NCBI GenBank assembly: GCA_030377865.1
Contig: JAUCGA010000005.1
Location: forward strand, 1 to 64,000
Direction of reading: 5' to 3'
Origin: Anaerolineales bacterium HSG25
GTDB lineage: Bacteria > Chloroflexota > Anaerolineae > 4572-78 > J111
DNA: 64,000 nucleotides
The position numbers and the translations under genes were made by a program. The notes beneath the pieces are model-generated. The model was not told the DNA's origin and searched no databases. It saw nothing but the letters and a program-made list of their open reading frames with translations. This document shows positions 43,890-52,589 of the stretch, in pieces. Every line of letters begins with the position of its first letter. Positions within the stretch are counted from its first letter, which is position 1.

Positions 43890-45320
43890 CTAGAGCAATC
43901 CTGCCTGTACCCGAGCCAATTCCTCCGCCGAGATACGGCCAGTTTGATGCAAAACATTCAGAATTCTAGGCATGGTCAGCACCGCATGCAGGGTATACCC
44001 TTTAGCCTGAATCGCCTCTGAGCCACCCTGCTCACGGTCAATCAACACGGCCACATCTCGCACAACTAGGTCAGCCGCGGTCAACTGCTCAATCGCCTTG
44101 ATGGCACTACTACCACTGGTGACTAAATCCTCGACCACGACCACTGTATCACCAGCCTCAAACCGCCCCTCGATACTGCGACCCAATCCGTATTGCTTGA
44201 CCTCTTTGCGCGGGTATATTAGCGAGCGATTCATGGTCAGCGCCACCGCGGTGCCAATGGGCAGAGCCGCGTAGGGCACACCGGCCACATGATCAAATGA
44301 CAAGGGACGTAACATGTCGGCATAAGCTTGAGCCACTAATTTCAGTAGTCCAGCACTGGCCGTGACACGGCGCAGGTCGATATAAATTGGTGACTGTTTG
44401 CCAGAAGCGAGGGTGAACTCGCCCAACTGCACACACCCGACCTCATGCAACTGTTGAATCAGGCTGGTATAACGGTCTGTTGACGAATCATCAGCATTAA
44501 TCGGTTGAGCAACCGCGGTACGAGCTTGATTGATCTGCTTGCGTAAATCGTGGGCCGCTTGACGAGGGTCATCGGCGTATGTCACGGCCCGTGAAACCGG
44601 CACAATCATGCCTTCACCCTGAGCGTTTAATCCGGCTGAGAGTGCCTGCTGTAAGTTGCCACCCTGCGCCCCCACCCCCGGAGCCAGAAACCAACGGTCG
44701 GGGGCAATCTGTCTAGCTCGAGCCAAGGCATGCGGGTGGGTGGCTCCGACTACAAAGGCCAGTTCGTCAGCATTGCCCCAGTTTTGAGCAGTTTGAGCCA
44801 CATGTTCAAATAGACGGGTCTCGTGGTTGGCGAACTCTTGCAAATCATGCGCCGAGGGGTTGGAGGTGTAGCACAGCACAAAAACCGCCTTACCCGCATA
44901 CTTCAAAAACGGGCTAACGCTATCTTGGCCCAAATAGGGGCTAATGGTGATTGCGTCGGCTCCCCATACCTTAAACGCGGCCTCCGCATAAGCCGCGGCA
45001 GTATTGCCGATGTCGCCTCGTTTGGCATCCAACAAAACCGGAATTTCATCCGGAACCGCAGAGATGGTATCTCGGAGTGCCTCTAAACCAGAGGGGCCGT
45101 ACTGTTCATAAAAGGCAAAATTTGGCTTATAACAACAAACTAAATCCTGGGTTAGTTCGATGAGATTCTGTCCCCAACTGAGCAGAGCCTGATAGGCATC
45201 GGTTTCGACATGGGCAAAATGAGCCGGATATTTGGTCGGATTTGGGTCTAACCCAATGCCTAATAAACTGTTGTTTTTGACGATTGAAGCAGTCAATTTT
45301 TCGTTAAAGCTTTTAGTCAT
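43890..45320 (-). CDS. pyrFE: Fused orotidine 5'-phosphate decarboxylase / orotate phosphoribosyltransferase
   Basis: The 476-aa protein would carry out the last two steps of UMP synthesis. The N-terminal half (about 1-270) is a type 2 OMP decarboxylase with PVLLDAKRGDIGNTAAAYAE and an APGVGAQGG loop. The C-terminal half (about 290-476) is an OPRTase with the PRPP loop VVVVEDLVTSGSSAI near 400 and PIYIDLRR. The order is decarboxylase first, the reverse of eukaryotic UMP synthase. No frameshift separates the halves. No other pyrimidine gene is adjacent. Confidence 0.95.
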   Translation of the reverse strand: MTKSFNEKLTASIVKNNSLLGIGLDPNPTKYPAHFAHVETDAYQALLSWGQNLIELTQDLVCCYKPNFAFYEQYGPSGLEALRDTISAVPDEIPVLLDAKRGDIGNTAAAYAEAAFKVWGADAITISPYLGQDSVSPFLKYAGKAVFVLCYTSNPSAHDLQEFANHETRLFEHVAQTAQNWGNADELAFVVGATHPHALARARQIAPDRWFLAPGVGAQGGNLQQALSAGLNAQGEGMIVPVSRAVTYADDPRQAAHDLRKQINQARTAVAQPINADDSSTDRYTSLIQQLHEVGCVQLGEFTLASGKQSPIYIDLRRVTASAGLLKLVAQAYADMLRPLSFDHVAGVPYAALPIGTAVALTMNRSLIYPRKEVKQYGLGRSIEGRFEAGDTVVVVEDLVTSGSSAIKAIEQLTAADLVVRDVAVLIDREQGGSEAIQAKGYTLHAVLTMPRILNVLHQTGRISAEELARVQAGLL

Positions 45321-45358
45321 GATTTTTCTCCTGAATGTAGTTTCGCCATGATTGAACT

Positions 45359-45659
45359 TGGAATCGGGATTAATTAACTTGTGCAGTTCATGGTAAGAAT
45401 GGTTCTCACCCTAACTTTTTCTTTGGTTCAGTTGAAAACAGGACTACAACGGATAATTGGAAGAAACGGATTGGTTCTCGATGATACGAATTAACCGAAT
45501 TTGAATGTAATTAGTCCGTTATCGGGGAGGTTTTTATCCGTTAAATCCCCAAATCTGTTGTAGTCTTGCTCGCCCAAAGTTTCCGTTAGCGTCAGGAATG
45601 GTTCAATCTTAGAGATTGAACCATTCTGGAGCGCGCAACTTATTTAGGCCTCATTCCTT
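45359..45659. repeat. O-type element with L and N repeats inside
   Basis: The inverted ends are GGAATCGGGATTAATTAACT and ACTTATTTAGGCCTCATTCC. Inside are L2 (45515-45594) and the N hairpin GAATGGTTCAATC/GATTGAACCATTC (45596-45626). Confidence 0.65.
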
Positions 45660-45773
45660 GACGAATAAAAGTCGGCCTTACTTTGCCAACAAAACCTATT
45701 CTTTGCAAATCGGAGCTACTGGCCTGATAATTTGACAGTCAAAAAAAATCGTGTTAAGGTTATACTTTGTAAA

Positions 45774-45788
45774 TGAGAAGTTATCTCA
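45774..45788 (+). promoter_or_regulatory. Candidate operator before metal ABC transporter genes
   Basis: TGAGAagttaTCTCA lies 8 bp after a -10-like TATACT (45761-45766), across the expected start point. A TTGACA (45732-45737) is upstream but 23 bp away, so the -35 assignment is unclear. A metal-responsive repressor (DtxR, MntR or Zur type) would be logical. Confidence 0.35.
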
Positions 45789-45805
45789 ATTAGAAAGGTA
45801 TTCCT

Positions 45806-46624
45806 ATGGAACTCATTCATCCCATGACCACCATGTCGGCTGGCTCGACGAGCAACCCTCCTAATATCCACCAACCGATTTTAAGATTGGACAATATCTC
45901 GGTTCGGTTTCAACAGACTCCGGCGCTGAACAATGTTTCGTTTGCCCTCCAACGGGGCGAGCGAGTGGCCGTTATCGGGCCAAATGGAGCCGGTAAAAGT
46001 ACACTATTTAACATCATCTCTGGCCTAATATCGCCGACGCAGGGGCAGGTTGAAATGTGCGGGCGCGCTCCGAACAAACAGGTAGGTATCGCCTATGTTC
46101 CGCAACGCAGTCGGGTTGATTGGCAGTTTCCGGTTACGGTTAACGATGTGGTTATGATGGGGCGAGTGGGACGATTGGGGTTATTCCGCTGGCCTAAACA
46201 GAAAGACCGTCACATTGTTGAAGAGGCGTTAGCCTTGGTCAACATGACCGACCTCGCTAAACGACAAATCGGCGAGCTTTCGGGGGGGCAACAACAGCGC
46301 GTCTTTATTGCCCGTGCCTTGGCTCAAGAGGCTGAGTTGATGTTGATGGATGAACCGTTGACCGGCCTTGACTTGAAATCTCAAGAGGGTATTTTTGCTA
46401 TTTTGGATAAACTCCGTCAGCGACAGGTGACAATTATGGTCGCCACGCATGACCTAAATGTCGCCGCCGAACGGTTTGATCGCCTCTTACTTCTGAACCA
46501 GCAGGTCATTGGATTCGGTCGGGCCAAAGAGGTTTTTACGACCAGCATGCTCAGTCGTACCTATCAGGGGAGTCTCAATTTAATTGAAACTCCCAACGGG
46601 GCGATGGTGATGAGTAGCAACTAG
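45806..46624 (+). CDS. Metal ABC transporter ATP-binding protein (ZnuC/MntB-like)
   Basis: The 272-aa ATPase has Walker A GPNGAGKST near residue 60, signature LSGGQQQRVFIARALAQEA and Walker B LMLMDEPLTGLD. The spacing and the VPQRSRVDWQFPVTVNDVV block are typical of the zinc/manganese importer family. AAAGG precedes the ATG. The permease follows 15 bp later. The solute-binding protein is not in the window. Confidence 0.92.
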   Translation: MELIHPMTTMSAGSTSNPPNIHQPILRLDNISVRFQQTPALNNVSFALQRGERVAVIGPNGAGKSTLFNIISGLISPTQGQVEMCGRAPNKQVGIAYVPQRSRVDWQFPVTVNDVVMMGRVGRLGLFRWPKQKDRHIVEEALALVNMTDLAKRQIGELSGGQQQRVFIARALAQEAELMLMDEPLTGLDLKSQEGIFAILDKLRQRQVTIMVATHDLNVAAERFDRLLLLNQQVIGFGRAKEVFTTSMLSRTYQGSLNLIETPNGAMVMSSN

Positions 46625-46639
46625 GGAATCGGAGTAAAC

Positions 46640-47503
46640 ATGGCTGATATAATAACATGGCTCACCGAGCCGCTTGGCTACGCTTTTATGGTGCGGGGCT
46701 TGACCGCCGCGGTTATCGTCGGCGTGGTTTGCTCGGTATTGGGAACCTACATTGTTTTGCGAGGCATGGCCTTTTTGGGCGATGCCTTGGCTCATGCGAT
46801 TTTGCCCGGCGTGGCGATGGGCTATCTGTGGGGCGGGGGGAGTCAGTTTTGGGTCTCGATGGGGGCGCTGGTGGCAGGGATATTCACCACCTTTGCGGTG
46901 GGAACTATCAGCAAAAGCGGCTTAAAAGAGGACACGGCCATCGGAGTGATGTTTGCCGGAATGTTTGCCCTTGGCATCGCCATGATCTCTAGCGTGCGGA
47001 GCTACACCGTCGACCTGACCCATTTTTTGTTTGGCAATGTGTTGGGTGTATCCAACAGTGATTTATGGCTTATTGGTATTTTTGGAGGGCTGGTTTTGTT
47101 GACGATACTGGTCTTTTACAAAGAGTTCATGGTCATCTCGTTTGACCCACTCTTAGCAACCACCATGCGCCTGCCGACTACTTTTCTGCATTACCTGCTA
47201 CTTTTGCTCATTGCGGTGACGATTGTCCTGTCCCTGCAAGCGGTCGGTATCGCTCTAATGAGCGCCATGTTGGTTACACCCGCGGCGACGGCCTATCTGC
47301 TCACTCGTCGCCTGCCGATTATGATGGTTATCTCGGCCACCATCGGCGCGTCGAGTGGGGTGTTGGGGCTATACCTCTCCTTTTATATGAACATCGCTTC
47401 CGGCCCGGCGATTGTGTTGGTCTGTACCGCCGCGTTTGTGCTGGTTTTTCTCTTCTCGCCGAGTCAGGGGCTGGTTTGGCGGTTGGTTAGTAACAATTCC
47501 TAA
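46640..47503 (+). CDS. Metal ABC transporter permease (ZnuB/MntC-like, ABC-3 family)
   Basis: The 287-aa protein has eight or so membrane helices and the ABC-3 signature region GMAFLGDALAHAILPGVA near residue 42. It pairs with the upstream ATPase to import Zn2+ or Mn2+. The GGAG before ATG 46640 supports the start. Its stop codon lies in ATTCCTAAATAAGTTGAGCG, a terminus-like sequence of O-type repeats. Confidence 0.92.
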   Translation: MADIITWLTEPLGYAFMVRGLTAAVIVGVVCSVLGTYIVLRGMAFLGDALAHAILPGVAMGYLWGGGSQFWVSMGALVAGIFTTFAVGTISKSGLKEDTAIGVMFAGMFALGIAMISSVRSYTVDLTHFLFGNVLGVSNSDLWLIGIFGGLVLLTILVFYKEFMVISFDPLLATTMRLPTTFLHYLLLLLIAVTIVLSLQAVGIALMSAMLVTPAATAYLLTRRLPIMMVISATIGASSGVLGLYLSFYMNIASGPAIVLVCTAAFVLVFLFSPSQGLVWRLVSNNS

Positions 47504-47686
47504 ATAAGTTGAGCGACCCAGAAAGCAGTAATTCCCGATTTAGGATTTTTTTAGGATACATTCTTTGAAATTATGCCTAATAACCCTAATAAACAAGGAC
47601 AAACAAGGGGTGTATTCCTGCAAAATTTGGTATTGCCCCTCAACATCCTTGATAGGTTTAGTGAATTTCGGGAAACAAGGATTTAA

Positions 47687-47712
47687 TGTAGTGGTCAGCT
47701 TGATGTTGAAAA
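47687..47712 (+). mobile_element. C-type MITE, left-end fragment
   Basis: TGTAGTGGTCAGCTTGATGT followed by TGAAAA matches the C terminus. The rest is absent. It lies 13 bp before an E element. Confidence 0.7.
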
Positions 47713-47725
47713 ACATGTCATACTA

Positions 47726-47861
47726 GAGTTGTTCGGGAATAAAGGAGTGCAAAAGCTGATTGCTTTTGCCAGAGGTAAACATGCAAAAGCAATCAGCTTT
47801 TGCACTCCGTATGCCTCGATTTTGAGTTTTTATGAGATGATTAATTATTGCCGAACAGGTC
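47726..47861 (+). mobile_element. E-type MITE, full copy (TA duplication)
   Basis: GAGTTGTTCGGGAATAA and TTATTGCCGAACAGGTC are the inverted ends, with TA at 47724-47725 and 47862-47863. The central hairpin is GCAAAAGCTGATTGCTTTTG and its complement. It ends 21 bp before the response regulator gene. Confidence 0.85.
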
Positions 47862-47882
47862 TAAGGAGACGAGTTATACCTA

Positions 47883-48545
47883 ATGAATAGTTCCTCAATT
47901 CGGGTTATGATTGTTGATGACCATGCCGTTGTACGGAGCGGGTTATCTACTTTTTTATTAGCGTTTGATGATTTAGATTTGGTTGGTGAGGCCAGCAACG
48001 GCATCGAGGCACTGCAAAAATGTGCCATCGTCAAGCCAGATGTGATTTTGATGGATATAGTTATGCCAAAAATGGATGGGCCAACGGCTACTAAAGCTAT
48101 CCGAAAAAAATATCCCCATATTCAGATTGTCGCCTTAACCAGTTTTAAAGAAGATGATTTGATGTATCAAGTTTTAGAGGCTGGTGCGATTGGTTATCTG
48201 CTTAAAAATGTAGCAATTGATGAGTTAGCCAACGCTATCCGAGCCGCGCATGCTGGACAATCAACCTTAGCGCCCGAAGCGACCCAAACCCTGCTACTCG
48301 CGGCGACTCATTCTACCGAGGAACCCTCCGTGGCAGATTCTCTCTATAATCTAACAGAACGAGAATTAGAGGTATTAACCTTTATGACCAAAGGTTTAAC
48401 CAATCCCCAAATTGCCAAAAAGTTGTTCGTTAGCCGCTCGACAGTCCGGTTTCATGCTAGTAATCTATTTTCAAAATTAGGCGTGTCGAATCGCTCCGAA
48501 GCCGCGGCATTGGCGATAGAGCATAGTTTAATTCATCGCCAATAA
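47883..48545 (+). CDS. NarL/FixJ-family response regulator
   Basis: The 220-aa protein has a receiver domain (DD near residue 12, phosphoacceptor Asp in DVILMDIVMPKMDG near 54, conserved Thr and Lys) and a LuxR-type helix-turn-helix (LTERELEVLTFMTKGLTNPQIAKKLFVSRSTVRFHASNLF split over the last 70 residues). It should be phosphorylated by a histidine kinase and bind DNA as a dimer. No kinase gene is adjacent. AAGGAG lies before the ATG. The stop codon lies at the edge of an E-type fragment. Confidence 0.92.
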   Translation: MNSSSIRVMIVDDHAVVRSGLSTFLLAFDDLDLVGEASNGIEALQKCAIVKPDVILMDIVMPKMDGPTATKAIRKKYPHIQIVALTSFKEDDLMYQVLEAGAIGYLLKNVAIDELANAIRAAHAGQSTLAPEATQTLLLAATHSTEEPSVADSLYNLTERELEVLTFMTKGLTNPQIAKKLFVSRSTVRFHASNLFSKLGVSNRSEAAALAIEHSLIHRQ

Positions 48546-48650
48546 AAGAGTGCAAAAGCTTCTTGCTTTTGCCGGAGACAAACATGCAAAAGCAAGAAGC
48601 TTTTGCACTCCGCAGACCTCGAATTTGAGTTTTTATACGATGATAAGTTC
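48543..48650 (+). mobile_element. E-type MITE, left-truncated
   Basis: AATAAAAGAGTGCAAAAGC and the matching GCTTTTGCACTCCG form the E hairpin. The TTGTTCGG left end is missing, where the response regulator coding sequence begins. Confidence 0.7.
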
Positions 48651-48758
48651 GAAACGGATATTTGGCAGGTGTGTACATGGAGTCTCTACCCCCCTAACAG
48701 GAGAGACTGAGGGTAGAGACTCTGCTCAATTTGGGAGATTTATTTTCTTGGAATTGCC

Positions 48759-48865
48759 TTAGGCAGACGGAAGAAATAAAACATCCCAATTGAGGAGTAG
48801 GCACCCGCGGTGCGGCACGACGCGTGCCTACTCCACGGGACAATTATTTTTTTTCACGTGCCTTA
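48759..48865 (+). mobile_element. H-type MITE, copy 2
   Basis: The element is nearly identical to 25103-25209 over its whole 107 bp, starting TTAGGCAGACGG and ending CACGTGCCTTA. A G-type end (GGGAGATTTATTTTCTTGG) abuts its left side. Confidence 0.8.
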
Positions 48866-48902
48866 GTATTGATCGGGACATTAAATCAGGAGTGTAAATC
48901 TA

Positions 48903-49253
48903 ATGAATTTCAAAGATTCTATTGCGTCTCATGTAAATTGGAAAATCAGATTACGGATGTTTCTTAATGGCTCTGATGAACAGTTAGAAAGTGCTGTAGT
49001 CAGTCAAGATAATCAGTGTGAACTTGGCAAGTGGATTTATGAGCAAGGCACTCAGTATAGCCATTTACCCGCTTATCATACCTTAAAATCGGAACATGCG
49101 AAATTACACAAGTACGCAGGAGATATTGTCAGAAAAGCCGAATTTGGTGATAAAGAAGGTGCTAAGGCACTATTGAATGGGGAACAATTTACTAAAATAT
49201 CTAGTAATCTAGTTGTTATGATTATGGATATGGAGAAAAAATACAATCTGTAG
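48903..49253 (+). CDS. CZB (chemoreceptor zinc-binding) domain protein
   Basis: The 116-aa stand-alone CZB domain shows the signature in order: His in SHVNWKIRLR, CELGKWIYEQG and HAKLHKYAGDIV, giving the 3-His/1-Cys zinc site. CZB domains sense zinc or hypochlorite at the end of chemoreceptors and diguanylate cyclases. Free-standing ones are less well known. AGGAG precedes the ATG. The stop TAG is the first codon-length of an O-type element, so the C terminus may have been trimmed. Confidence 0.9.
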   Translation: MNFKDSIASHVNWKIRLRMFLNGSDEQLESAVVSQDNQCELGKWIYEQGTQYSHLPAYHTLKSEHAKLHKYAGDIVRKAEFGDKEGAKALLNGEQFTKISSNLVVMIMDMEKKYNL

Positions 49254-49337
49254 GAATGAGATTTTTTTAACTTGTGCATTTGACCGCTGATTGAATTCTT
49301 ATGTGAAAACGCGCAACTTATTTAATCCCGATTCCTA
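49251..49337. repeat. O-type element, short copy (87 bp)
   Basis: TAGGAATGAGATT at the left and AATCCCGATTCCTA at the right are inverted ends, with AACTTGTGC and GCGCAACTT internal to them. Confidence 0.75.
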
Positions 49338-49363
49338 GTACGTTCTCGTAAGGTAAGTCCGAC

Positions 49364-49398
49364 AAAAAAACAGCCGCCTAATAGATGGCTGTTTTTTT
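49364..49398. terminator. Intrinsic terminator
   Basis: AAAAAAACAGCC (49364-49375) pairs with GGCTGTTTTTTT (49387-49398). It lies downstream of the CZB gene. Confidence 0.85.
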
Positions 49399-49447
49399 AT
49401 ATGATCAGAAGCCGAGTCAAAGTGACGATTTGACCGAACTACTCAGT

Positions 49448-49538
49448 GCAAATATTCAGTGAACTCGCCAGAAAGAGTGTCAGAAACCCGATTTCTCAAA
49501 GAAATCGGGTTTCTAGGGCTACTTTACTGAATTTTTAC
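49448..49538 (+). mobile_element. A-type MITE, copy 6 (91 bp)
   Basis: GCAAATATTCAGTGAA at the left and ACTGAATTTTTAC at the right are slightly diverged ends. The length is exactly 91 bp. No flanking duplication is recognisable. Confidence 0.85.
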
Positions 49539-49563
49539 AGATTTTTTGCCTTTAATCTTACCC

Positions 49564-49645
49564 AACACCTTCAAGGAAAAAAACATACCTTGAAGGTGGC
49601 TACTCGACCTCTCCTACGAGGTATGTAGTTTTCCTCGTAGGTGTT
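49564..49645. repeat. P-type paired palindromes
   Basis: AACACCTTCAAGG/CCTTGAAGGTGG is followed by CTCCTACGAGG/CCTCGTAGGTGTT. The outer AACACC and GGTGTT also pair. Relatives are at 17977, 53079 and 62681. Confidence 0.7.
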
Positions 49646-49726
49646 ACTTGACCGAAACGAAGACCATAGCCACGACTATCATACCATACCTTGAGTGAAT
49701 AAAAACTGTTGCTTAACGAATGTGAA

Positions 49727-49755
49727 TTGTGACATGCCATGCCTCATGTTACAAT
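49727..49755 (+). promoter_or_regulatory. Promoter of ABC exporter operon, probably leaderless
   Basis: TTGTGA (49727-49732), a 17-bp spacer and TACAAT (49750-49755). The ATG at 49764 is at the expected start point and has no ribosome-binding site. Confidence 0.5.
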
Positions 49756-49763
49756 GACCCGCT

Positions 49764-50666
49764 ATGAAAAATTTTGTCTCAATTAAGAACATTCGCAAAA
49801 GCTTTGGCGACAATGTGGCCGTGGCTGATGTCAGTTTTGAGGTGGTGGGCAGAGAGGTGTTTGGTCTGCTTGGCCCCAATGGCGCAGGTAAAACGACCAC
49901 CATCCGCATGGTACTTGACCTATTTAAGCCTGACCGTGGCTCGATTGCCGTGTTAGGGGGCAAACTGACCACCACTCGGCGAGACCGAATCGGCTACATG
50001 CCAGAAGAACGGGGGCTGTATCCCTACATGAAAGTGCTAGACTGTTTGGTCTACATGGGCAGTTTGAAGGGCATGGCTCGCAAAGCGGCTAAACAGCGAG
50101 CCATCGACTACCTAGAGCGGCTAGAGTTAGCCGACCAGCACAAGACCAAAATTGAGGAGTTGAGTCGGGGCATGACCCAAAAGGTGCAGGTCATCGCCGC
50201 AGTACTGCATCAACCCGACCTGTTGATTATTGATGAACCGTTCGCCAATCTTGACCCAGTTAACACTCAGTTGGTGCGAGACATCATTTTAGAACTCCGC
50301 GATCAGGGCAAAGCCATCATCATGACCAGCCATCAACTGGGCTTGGTCGAAACCTTGTGTGACCGAATCGCCCTCATTGATAAGGGCATAGTGGTACTAG
50401 AAGGCACCGTGGCCGAGGTACGGCGACGCTTTGCCACCAATGTCATTCATCTGCACGGCACTGGCACACTCAGTGACCCCATTAACGGTGTAACTCACAT
50501 CGAACAACGTACCGCCAGCGATTGGTATCTGACGGTTAGCCCCGACCTATCACCCCAAGCAGTCATCAACACCATTTTGACCGATAGTGAGTTCACGGTC
50601 AATCGTTTTGCTATTTCCATGCCCACCTTGGACGAGATTTTTGTGCAGGTGGTACGACAAAAATAA
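49764..50666 (+). CDS. ABC-2 type exporter ATP-binding protein
   Basis: The 300-aa ATPase has Walker A GPNGAGKTT near residue 38, signature LSRGMTQKVQVIAAVLHQP and Walker B LLIIDEPFANLD, with a DUF4162-like C-terminal part (about 215-300). It belongs to the NatA-type branch of sodium or drug exporters. The permease is the next gene, once separated by about 44 bp and now by 261 bp through two MITE insertions. It is probably translated from a leaderless message. Confidence 0.92.
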   Translation: MKNFVSIKNIRKSFGDNVAVADVSFEVVGREVFGLLGPNGAGKTTTIRMVLDLFKPDRGSIAVLGGKLTTTRRDRIGYMPEERGLYPYMKVLDCLVYMGSLKGMARKAAKQRAIDYLERLELADQHKTKIEELSRGMTQKVQVIAAVLHQPDLLIIDEPFANLDPVNTQLVRDIILELRDQGKAIIMTSHQLGLVETLCDRIALIDKGIVVLEGTVAEVRRRFATNVIHLHGTGTLSDPINGVTHIEQRTASDWYLTVSPDLSPQAVINTILTDSEFTVNRFAISMPTLDEIFVQVVRQK

Positions 50667-50703
50667 AATTGACGCGTCGGCTTCCAGCCGACGCGCCGAA
50701 ATC

Positions 50704-50794
50704 GTAAATATTCAGTGAACTCGCCAGAAAGAGTGTCAGAAACCCGATTTCTTAAAGAAATCGGGTTTCTAGGGCTACTTTACTGAACTTTTAC
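50704..50794 (+). mobile_element. A-type MITE, copy 4 (91 bp)
   Basis: CCGAAATC is duplicated at 50696-50703 and 50795-50802. It lies between the ABC ATPase and its permease. Confidence 0.93.
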
Positions 50795-50812
50795 CCGAAA
50801 TCACTGTTAATG

Positions 50813-50915
50813 TGTGGTGGTCAAGATGATGTTGGAGTGCAATGGGTTCAGCCATTGCTTTTGGCAACGGCTAAACCCGTTGCACTCCATTTTCAACATC
50901 AGTCTGACCACTACA
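50813..50915 (+). mobile_element. C-type MITE, copy 2 (103 bp; duplication includes a start codon)
   Basis: AAATCACTGTTAATG is present at 50798-50812 and 50916-50930. The right copy contains the permease ATG (50928-50930) and the left copy retains a decoy ATG. Confidence 0.93.
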
Positions 50916-50927
50916 AAATCACTGTTA

Positions 50928-52244
50928 ATGAAACGAATCTGGTTGATTTTTTGGCATGAATATTGGAGCCACCTCACCCGCCGAGCCTATCTCATGTTCA
51001 CCTTTGGTTTTCCGGCCATGCTGATTGGCATGCCGCTTGTCGGTGGGGCACTGTTAGCTGGTGCGATTTTTATGGCCATGCCCGCTCCCGACACGCGCCC
51101 CATCGGCATTGTGGATCAAGTTAACCTGTTGCTAGAGCCGGAGGAACAGGTGATGGTCATAAGCGAGGGAGCGATTGTTAAGTCGCAAGAGCAGGCCGGT
51201 AATCTGGTGCATGTCATATTTTTCCGCTCACCCGAAGAGGCCGCGTCGGCGCTGGCAACCGACTATATCCAAGCCTACTACAAAATTCCACCCGATTACT
51301 GGGAAAGTGGCGATGTAATTGTCACCTACTACACCGCGCCCAACGAACTGCTAGAGACGATGGTCAGCAGTTGGATTCGGCGCGAAGTTGAAGAAGATAT
51401 TCCCCGCGAGTTCCTGTTCCGCCTACGATTTGGGCCAGATATTGCCCATACCTCAGCACTCTCACTTGACGAAGAAGAAACAACCTCGAATTTTTCCATG
51501 ATCAACTTTGTCGAGGGAGCCATCGTCTACATGATCATCTACTTCGTGCGGCTGGTTGGCACCTCATTTACAGCCAACTACATGTTCGACAGTATCTCAA
51601 ACGAGGCAGATGATCGCACCTTGGAGATTCTGATTACCAGTATCTCTCCCTTGCAATTTTTGTTAGGCAAAGTATTTGGTATTTTGGCGGTCGGGGTGAC
51701 GCAGTTGTTAACCTGGGCTGGGCTGGTCTTTATCGTCTTTCAGTCGATGAGCCTGATAGCCGGTTTTAACATGGTTGGCCTTCTGTTAGGTTGGCCCCAT
51801 CTGTGGTTGCTCATTAGTATGTTGGCCGGAGCTTACATGATGGATCATCTGTTGGCCGCGGCGATGGGCTTGCTCAGAGTCAGTGGGGGAGCAGGTATGC
51901 AACTGTTTAGTCTGGTCAACTTGGCCTCTGGCTTTGGCCTGCTGTACGCCACCTATCTGATTCCTCGCAACCCGCATACATGGTTAGCCATCGGAGCCAG
52001 TCTGTTCCCCATCACCTCGCCCATCGTGTTGATGATTCGGGTGGTGGTTAGCGATGTACCACAGTGGCAGATCATCAGCGCCCAAGTTTTGTTATGGTTG
52101 ACCAACATCGTGGCCCTAATCTGGTTGCAACGGCTCCTGCGGGCTAATCTGGTTGCGAATCGGCAACCATTTAAGTTAGGCGGTTGGCTCAAAAGGAAGT
52201 TTTGGGCCTTGTGGGGGCGAGTCCCTTCGGTGCGGGGGGTGTAA
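50928..52244 (+). CDS. ABC-2 type exporter permease (NatB/YhaP-like)
   Basis: The 438-aa protein has one N-terminal helix, a large outward domain (about 45-185), then six helices to the end with a segment SNEADDRTLEILITSISPLQFLLGK split at the conserved ABC-2 loop. That topology is typical of NatB-like permeases. ATG 50928 (MKRIWLIFWHEYW) is chosen; a longer frame would translate the C element. It partners the ATPase at 49764. No ribosome site is preserved, because the insertion left only 15 bp of native upstream DNA. Confidence 0.9.
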   Translation: MKRIWLIFWHEYWSHLTRRAYLMFTFGFPAMLIGMPLVGGALLAGAIFMAMPAPDTRPIGIVDQVNLLLEPEEQVMVISEGAIVKSQEQAGNLVHVIFFRSPEEAASALATDYIQAYYKIPPDYWESGDVIVTYYTAPNELLETMVSSWIRREVEEDIPREFLFRLRFGPDIAHTSALSLDEEETTSNFSMINFVEGAIVYMIIYFVRLVGTSFTANYMFDSISNEADDRTLEILITSISPLQFLLGKVFGILAVGVTQLLTWAGLVFIVFQSMSLIAGFNMVGLLLGWPHLWLLISMLAGAYMMDHLLAAAMGLLRVSGGAGMQLFSLVNLASGFGLLYATYLIPRNPHTWLAIGASLFPITSPIVLMIRVVVSDVPQWQIISAQVLLWLTNIVALIWLQRLLRANLVANRQPFKLGGWLKRKFWALWGRVPSVRGV

Positions 52245-52298
52245 GGGGTTGAGAGCAGTTTGGGCCTTGGTCATCGTTTGGGCCAGTTGAAAAGATTA

Positions 52299-52378
52299 AA
52301 CGCAAGAGGTGCAAGAGACGCGAATGACGCAAACGTTTTTCTCATAGCGTCCTTTGCGCCTTTTGCACCTCTTGCGTT
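52299..52378. repeat. 16-bp inverted repeat with 48-bp loop
   Basis: AACGCAAGAGGTGCAA (52299-52314) and TTGCACCTCTTGCGTT (52363-52378) are perfectly complementary, with further GACGC/GCGTC pairing inside. It lies between the exporter and the Lrp gene. An open frame across it is judged accidental. Confidence 0.8.
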
Positions 52379-52540
52379 ACGTTTTGTGTTTTGCTTATAT
52401 TCCTAAAATGGCCGAAACCATGACCATCGCCCTTTGTTTAAAGGACAGTGGTTTTTTTATTAAAACAACTACCTATGCCGATTTCCCTCATCGTTTTACC
52501 GATAAAACACTAACTTTTGCATTGATTTTTCGACTAACAG

Positions 52541-52569
52541 TTGACAATCTCATCAAAATAGTGTATTCT
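52541..52569 (+). promoter_or_regulatory. Promoter of the Lrp-family regulator
   Basis: TTGACA (52541-52546), a 17-bp spacer and TATTCT (52564-52569). A GGAGGT ribosome site follows at 52580-52585. Confidence 0.75.
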
Positions 52570-52589
52570 AATCTCGGTCGGAGGTACTT

